Below, piece after piece: positions 61,147 to 64,000 of a stretch of 64,000 bases of DNA; the stretch's first letter is position 1, and every line of letters starts with the position of its first letter. Location: NCBI RefSeq assembly GCF_009455685.1, contig NZ_QPES01000001.1, positions 558,001-622,000 of the forward strand, given 5' to 3'. Made by a program: the position numbers and the translations under genes. Source of the stretch: Paraburkholderia hayleyella. GTDB taxonomy: Bacteria; Pseudomonadota; Gammaproteobacteria; Burkholderiales; Burkholderiaceae. Below the pieces are notes generated by a model. It was not told the origin of the DNA, made no database searches, and saw only the letters and a program-made list of their open reading frames with translations.

Positions 61147-61929
61147 TTAAGCCATCTCGGGAAGCCGCCAGTCGATGGGCGTATGGCCTTGTTCGATAAG
61201 CCAGGTATTCGCTAGCACGAAATGCTGGCAGCCCAGAAAACCACGATGTGCTGAGAGTGGCGAAGGATGCGGCGCTTCCAGTACCACGTGCGAGGTGCCT
61301 TCGAGCAGTATCCGCTTGGCTTGTGCGTGAGCCCCCCAAAGCATGAACACCAGGTTGTCGCGGCGCGCTGCGAGTTCGCGGATGAGCGTATCCGTGCATT
61401 TTTCCCAGCCGCGTTTGGCGTGACTAGCGGCCAAATGCTGTTCGACGGTCAATACTGTGTTGAGCAGCAAGACACCCTGCGTGGCCCACGAATCTAGGCA
61501 TCCGTGAGCCGGTGGCTCGATGCCAGGGTGAAGCGCAAGTTCCTTGAAGATATTACGCAGCGAAGGCGGAGGCCGGACCGATGGCGGGACCGAGAACGCC
61601 AGACCATGTGCCTGAGGGGTTCCACGATCGTCGCCGTGATAAGGGTCTTGGCCCAGAATGACCACCTTGACGTCATCGGGTGCGGTGAGATGCAACGCGC
61701 GAAACACTTCGTTGGGGTAGAGGGTTTTGCCCGCCGCGCGCTCGCGGTTGACGAAATCGCACAGCGGCGCGAAGGCTGCGCTGGTGATGAACGGCTGAAG
61801 CAGCGCGAGCCATGCGGGCGGCAGCGCGGCAAACTGGGCTTCGAGTGGAAGCGGACTCGTTGTGGAGGACGCTGGCACATCGTTAAATAAGGTGCCTTGG
61901 GATGGCGCAGGGCGGGCTGGAGCGTTCAT
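61147..61929 (-). CDS. ung: Uracil-DNA glycosylase (family 1)
   Basis: Ung removes uracil from DNA, starting base excision repair. The 260-residue protein has a disordered N-terminus containing QGTLFNDV, which resembles a clamp-binding motif, then the catalytic VVILGQDPYHGDDRGTPQAHGLAFSV (Asp water-activating), LLLNTVLTVEQ, FMLWGAHAQAK and the minor-groove loop APHPSPLSAHRGFLGCQHF. The C-terminal PIDWRLPEMA fits the family. Confidence 0.97.
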   Translation of the reverse strand: MNAPARPAPSQGTLFNDVPASSTTSPLPLEAQFAALPPAWLALLQPFITSAAFAPLCDFVNRERAAGKTLYPNEVFRALHLTAPDDVKVVILGQDPYHGDDRGTPQAHGLAFSVPPSVRPPPSLRNIFKELALHPGIEPPAHGCLDSWATQGVLLLNTVLTVEQHLAASHAKRGWEKCTDTLIRELAARRDNLVFMLWGAHAQAKRILLEGTSHVVLEAPHPSPLSAHRGFLGCQHFVLANTWLIEQGHTPIDWRLPEMA

Positions 61930-61992
61930 GAGGCGTTCATCGAACCATAAGCGGCTAAGGCAAGGAGGGCGGGCGAAACGTGCATCTGCTGG

Positions 61993-62628
61993 TCAGTGTG
62001 TCTCGCGCTGAAGCAGGAGATAACCCCGCTCGGCTTTGCTGATGTTATCGGGTACGACGCCAGGCAGCATCGCGGTCAATTCGGCGGCCAGTTTTTGCAA
62101 GGCGGCTTCGTCACCGTCCTTTAATTCCAGCTCGATTTCGCTAATCGGCGCCCGCCGTACTTCGCCAGACACAGAAACGAGTACTTCACCCTGGTCGATC
62201 ACGGCTTCGATCAGCGCGCTTTTGTCACGAACCAGCCAGAGCGTGCGCGTGAACACGGTGCGAAAAAGTTCGACCAGTGCGGGCCCGGTTTCATGCAGCG
62301 CGGCGGCGGCCTGAGCGTCATCGCACGCGCGCAGCAGCGCGGGCAGCTCCAGTGCCTCACCTGCGACCGGCAACTCCCATTCGTGCCGCCGATGGAGACC
62401 CTCTTGGACCACGCCGAGCGTCTTGAATGTCTGAAGCCAGCCCGCTGGCGTATGCCGCAAACGCAGCGCGCTTTTGGTTCGAGCCAGCGCAAGGCTCGGG
62501 GTGTCGAAGTAAATATTCGTCAGCGCAATGTCACGTCCTGCTTCTCCGCTACGGGCGACGAACTCACGTGCGGCGGCGCTGACCTGTGCGGTAGGTAGCG
62601 CGAGTTTGATTTCGTGCTCGAGGCTCAT
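61993..62628 (-). CDS. CYTH domain protein (inorganic triphosphatase-like)
   Basis: A 211-residue CYTH-fold protein, a family of metal-dependent triphosphate tunnel enzymes such as the inorganic triphosphatase YgiF. The signature ExExK is EHEIKL at residues 4-9. Other tunnel residues appear in IYFDTPSLALARTKSALRLRHTPAGWLQTFKT, WELPV, IDQGEV and ISEIELELKDGD. There is no CHAD domain. ATG 62628 is preferred over a TTG four codons earlier that would overlap trpC. It is nine bases past the trpC stop, so co-transcribed with the trp genes. Confidence 0.9.
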   Translation of the reverse strand: MSLEHEIKLALPTAQVSAAAREFVARSGEAGRDIALTNIYFDTPSLALARTKSALRLRHTPAGWLQTFKTLGVVQEGLHRRHEWELPVAGEALELPALLRACDDAQAAAALHETGPALVELFRTVFTRTLWLVRDKSALIEAVIDQGEVLVSVSGEVRRAPISEIELELKDGDEAALQKLAAELTAMLPGVVPDNISKAERGYLLLQRETH

Positions 62629-62636
62629 TGTCGGGT

Positions 62637-63422
62637 TCAAAAAAAGAGGCGCGCCAGCTCCGCGCCAGGATCGGCTGCGCGCATGAAGGCCTCGCCGACC
62701 AGAAACGTTTGCACATCGGCTGCGCGCAGTTGCTCGGCATCGGCGCGAGTCAGAATGCCGGACTCGGTGACGACAATGCGGTCGTCGGGAATGGCTCCGA
62801 GCATGCCAATCGTCGTTTCGATGGACGTTTCGAACGTGCGCAGATTACGGTTGTTGATGCCGATCAGCGGGGTTTTCAGCGTCAACGCCTGATCGAGTTC
62901 ATGACGGTCGTGAACTTCGACCAGCACTGCGAGCCCCAGCGAATGGGCAAAGGCTTCGAGATCTTGCATCTGCGGCGTATCGAGCGCGGCGGCGATCAGC
63001 AGGACGGCATCCGCACCCATCGCGCGGGCTTCGAGCACCTGGTAGGCATCGATGATGAAATCCTTGCGTAGCACGGGCAGCTCGCAAGCCGCGCGAGCCT
63101 GCTCCAGATAGGCCACGCTGCCCTGGAAAAACTGCACGTCGGTCAGCACCGACAAGCATGCCGCACCATGCTGTGCGTAAGAGCGGGCAATATCGGCAGG
63201 CACGAAAGGCTCGCGCAGCACGCCTTTGGATGGGCTCGCTTTCTTGACTTCCGCGATGACGGCTGCTTTTCCGGCCGTGTGTTTCGCGCGCAGTGCACCG
63301 ACGAAATCGCGCAGGTCACGGGCCGATGCGGCAAGGCGTAAGGCTTCGAGCGGCGCGCTTGATTCTGCCGCGCGGACTTCTTCGCGTTTGACCTGAATGA
63401 TGCGTTCCAGAATATCGCTCAT
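62637..63422 (-). CDS. trpC: Indole-3-glycerol phosphate synthase TrpC
   Basis: TrpC closes the indole ring in tryptophan synthesis. The 261-residue single-domain TIM barrel begins MSDILERIIQVKREEV and has EVKKASPSKGVL, the catalytic lysines in this loop and in LPVLRKDFIIDAYQV, then LLIAAAL, LVEVHDRHEL, IGINNRNLRTFE and VTESGI. The frame extends far upstream into trpD but only the ATG at 63422 gives family similarity. It is not fused to trpF. Confidence 0.96.
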   Translation of the reverse strand: MSDILERIIQVKREEVRAAESSAPLEALRLAASARDLRDFVGALRAKHTAGKAAVIAEVKKASPSKGVLREPFVPADIARSYAQHGAACLSVLTDVQFFQGSVAYLEQARAACELPVLRKDFIIDAYQVLEARAMGADAVLLIAAALDTPQMQDLEAFAHSLGLAVLVEVHDRHELDQALTLKTPLIGINNRNLRTFETSIETTIGMLGAIPDDRIVVTESGILTRADAEQLRAADVQTFLVGEAFMRAADPGAELARLFF

Positions 63423-63459
63423 GGGAATCCCAATACAAAAAACACAGAAAACACAAAAA

Positions 63460-63999
63460 TTACGGCTTGAATTGCTGGGTGAAGCGGGCCAGTTGTTCGA
63501 CTTTCGCTCGTGCGGCACCGCTGGCGATGACCTCGCGTGCGCGCTGGATGCCCTCCGCGATGGAGTCCACCACGTTGGCTGCATAAAGTGCGGTGCCCGC
63601 ATTGAGTGTGATGATCTCGCGCGCGGCGCTGGGCTGGTTATCGAGCGCAGCGAGCAACATGGTGCGGGATTCGGCGGCATCGGCCACCTTGAGCGTGCGG
63701 TTCGACATCATCTGCATGCCGAAATCTTCCGGATGCAGGTCGTATTCATGAATTTCGCCGTCGCGCAGTTCGCCGACTTTCGTTGTGGCGCCGAGCGAAA
63801 CTTCATCCATGCCGTCCATCCCGTGCACGACCAGCACATGTTGCGCGCCGAGCCGTTGCATCACGCGCACCTGAATGCCCACCAGATCCGCATGAAACAC
63901 GCCCATCAACTGGTTGGGCGCGCCAGCCGGGTTGGTCAGCGGACCGAGAATATTGAAGAGGGTTCGCACGCCCAGTTCATGGCGCACGGCGGCGACGTT
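63460..63999 (-). CDS. trpD: Anthranilate phosphoribosyltransferase TrpD (N-terminus outside window)
   Basis: TrpD joins anthranilate and PRPP. About 180 C-terminal residues are visible and the frame is open to the window edge; the full protein is normally about 340. Visible motifs are RHELGVRTLFNILGPLTNPAGAPNQLMGVFH, VVHGMDGMDEVSLGATTKV, the acidic HEYDLHPEDFG and LNAGTALYAANVVDSIAEGIQRA. The PRPP loop lies in the missing part. trpC starts 37 bases downstream; trpG should lie upstream beyond the window. Confidence 0.95.
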   Translation of the reverse strand, partial: NVAAVRHELGVRTLFNILGPLTNPAGAPNQLMGVFHADLVGIQVRVMQRLGAQHVLVVHGMDGMDEVSLGATTKVGELRDGEIHEYDLHPEDFGMQMMSNRTLKVADAAESRTMLLAALDNQPSAAREIITLNAGTALYAANVVDSIAEGIQRAREVIASGAARAKVEQLARFTQQFKP

Positions 64000-64000
64000 T

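Noticed and set aside
63422..63680. In-frame upstream extension of trpC into trpD
   Set aside because: The extra part is a shadow of trpD in another frame; the ATG at 63422 begins the conserved TrpC sequence.

Overview
The window is a stretch of chromosome from a betaproteobacterium of the family Burkholderiaceae (Burkholderia/Paraburkholderia type). The evidence is gene order and protein character: a Rieske/cytochrome b/c1 operon beside sspA-sspB, a mlaFEDACB operon placed between thiamine genes and a murA-his-tat run, pilMNOQ beside aroKB, gltBD, and a split trpC/trpD locus. No genus is claimed. Most of the sequence is GC-rich, densely packed core genome; many neighbouring genes overlap by 4 bp (ATGA or GTGA).

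Layout. 1-2.8 kb: the 3' part of ccsB (cytochrome c maturation), then msrP-msrQ (periplasmic methionine sulfoxide repair). 2.8-7.4 kb: lysA-lptM on the minus strand, cyaY on the plus strand, then mrcA (penicillin-binding protein 1A) on the minus strand. 7.6-14.9 kb: type IV pilus genes pilM-pilN-pilO(P)-pilQ, then aroK, aroB and dgt. 15-17.3 kb: a DUF883 protein, OmpW and a RAYT-like transposase with a degenerate active site. 17.5-23.8 kb: gltB-gltD (glutamate synthase).

23.85-26.0 kb is the only clearly accessory segment: about 1.2 kb of AT-rich DNA with two coupled small genes of unknown function, followed by a GC-rich orphan ORF that looks cut at its 5' end. It lies between gltD and a YddA-type ABC transporter.

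28.1-32.0 kb: a TPP-riboswitch-controlled thiO-thiS-thiG-thiE operon. 32.1-36.2 kb: mlaFEDACB (outer-membrane lipid asymmetry). 36.4-49.7 kb: one long co-directional run with an ABC-2 exporter, bolA-like gene, murA, hisG-D-C-B-H-A-F-I-E, a DUF4870-like membrane protein, a HIT protein and tatABC. 49.9-51.9 kb: a DegS-like protease and a NIF3 protein, divergent. 52.1-56.2 kb: petABC (cytochrome bc1) and sspA-sspB. 56.2 kb: tRNA-Thr(TGT). 56.4-61.0 kb: a UbiH-family hydroxylase, dsbC, an M61 peptidase and azoR. 61.1-64 kb, minus strand: ung, a CYTH protein, trpC and the 3' part of trpD.

Several functions connect. TatABC would export two proteins encoded here, MsrP and the Rieske protein PetA. 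CcsB serves maturation of c-type cytochromes such as PetC. Envelope upkeep recurs (mrcA, murA, mla, lptM, OmpW, DegS-like protease, DsbC). The most unusual items are the AT-rich islet, a PilO protein carrying a PilP-like C-terminal domain after an Asp-Ala repeat, the RAYT-like protein missing one histidine of its HUH motif, a ThiE with a long ThiD-like N-terminal region, and a recurrence of short tandem repeats with 6-, 9- and 13-bp units. No CRISPR array, prophage or complete insertion sequence was seen.
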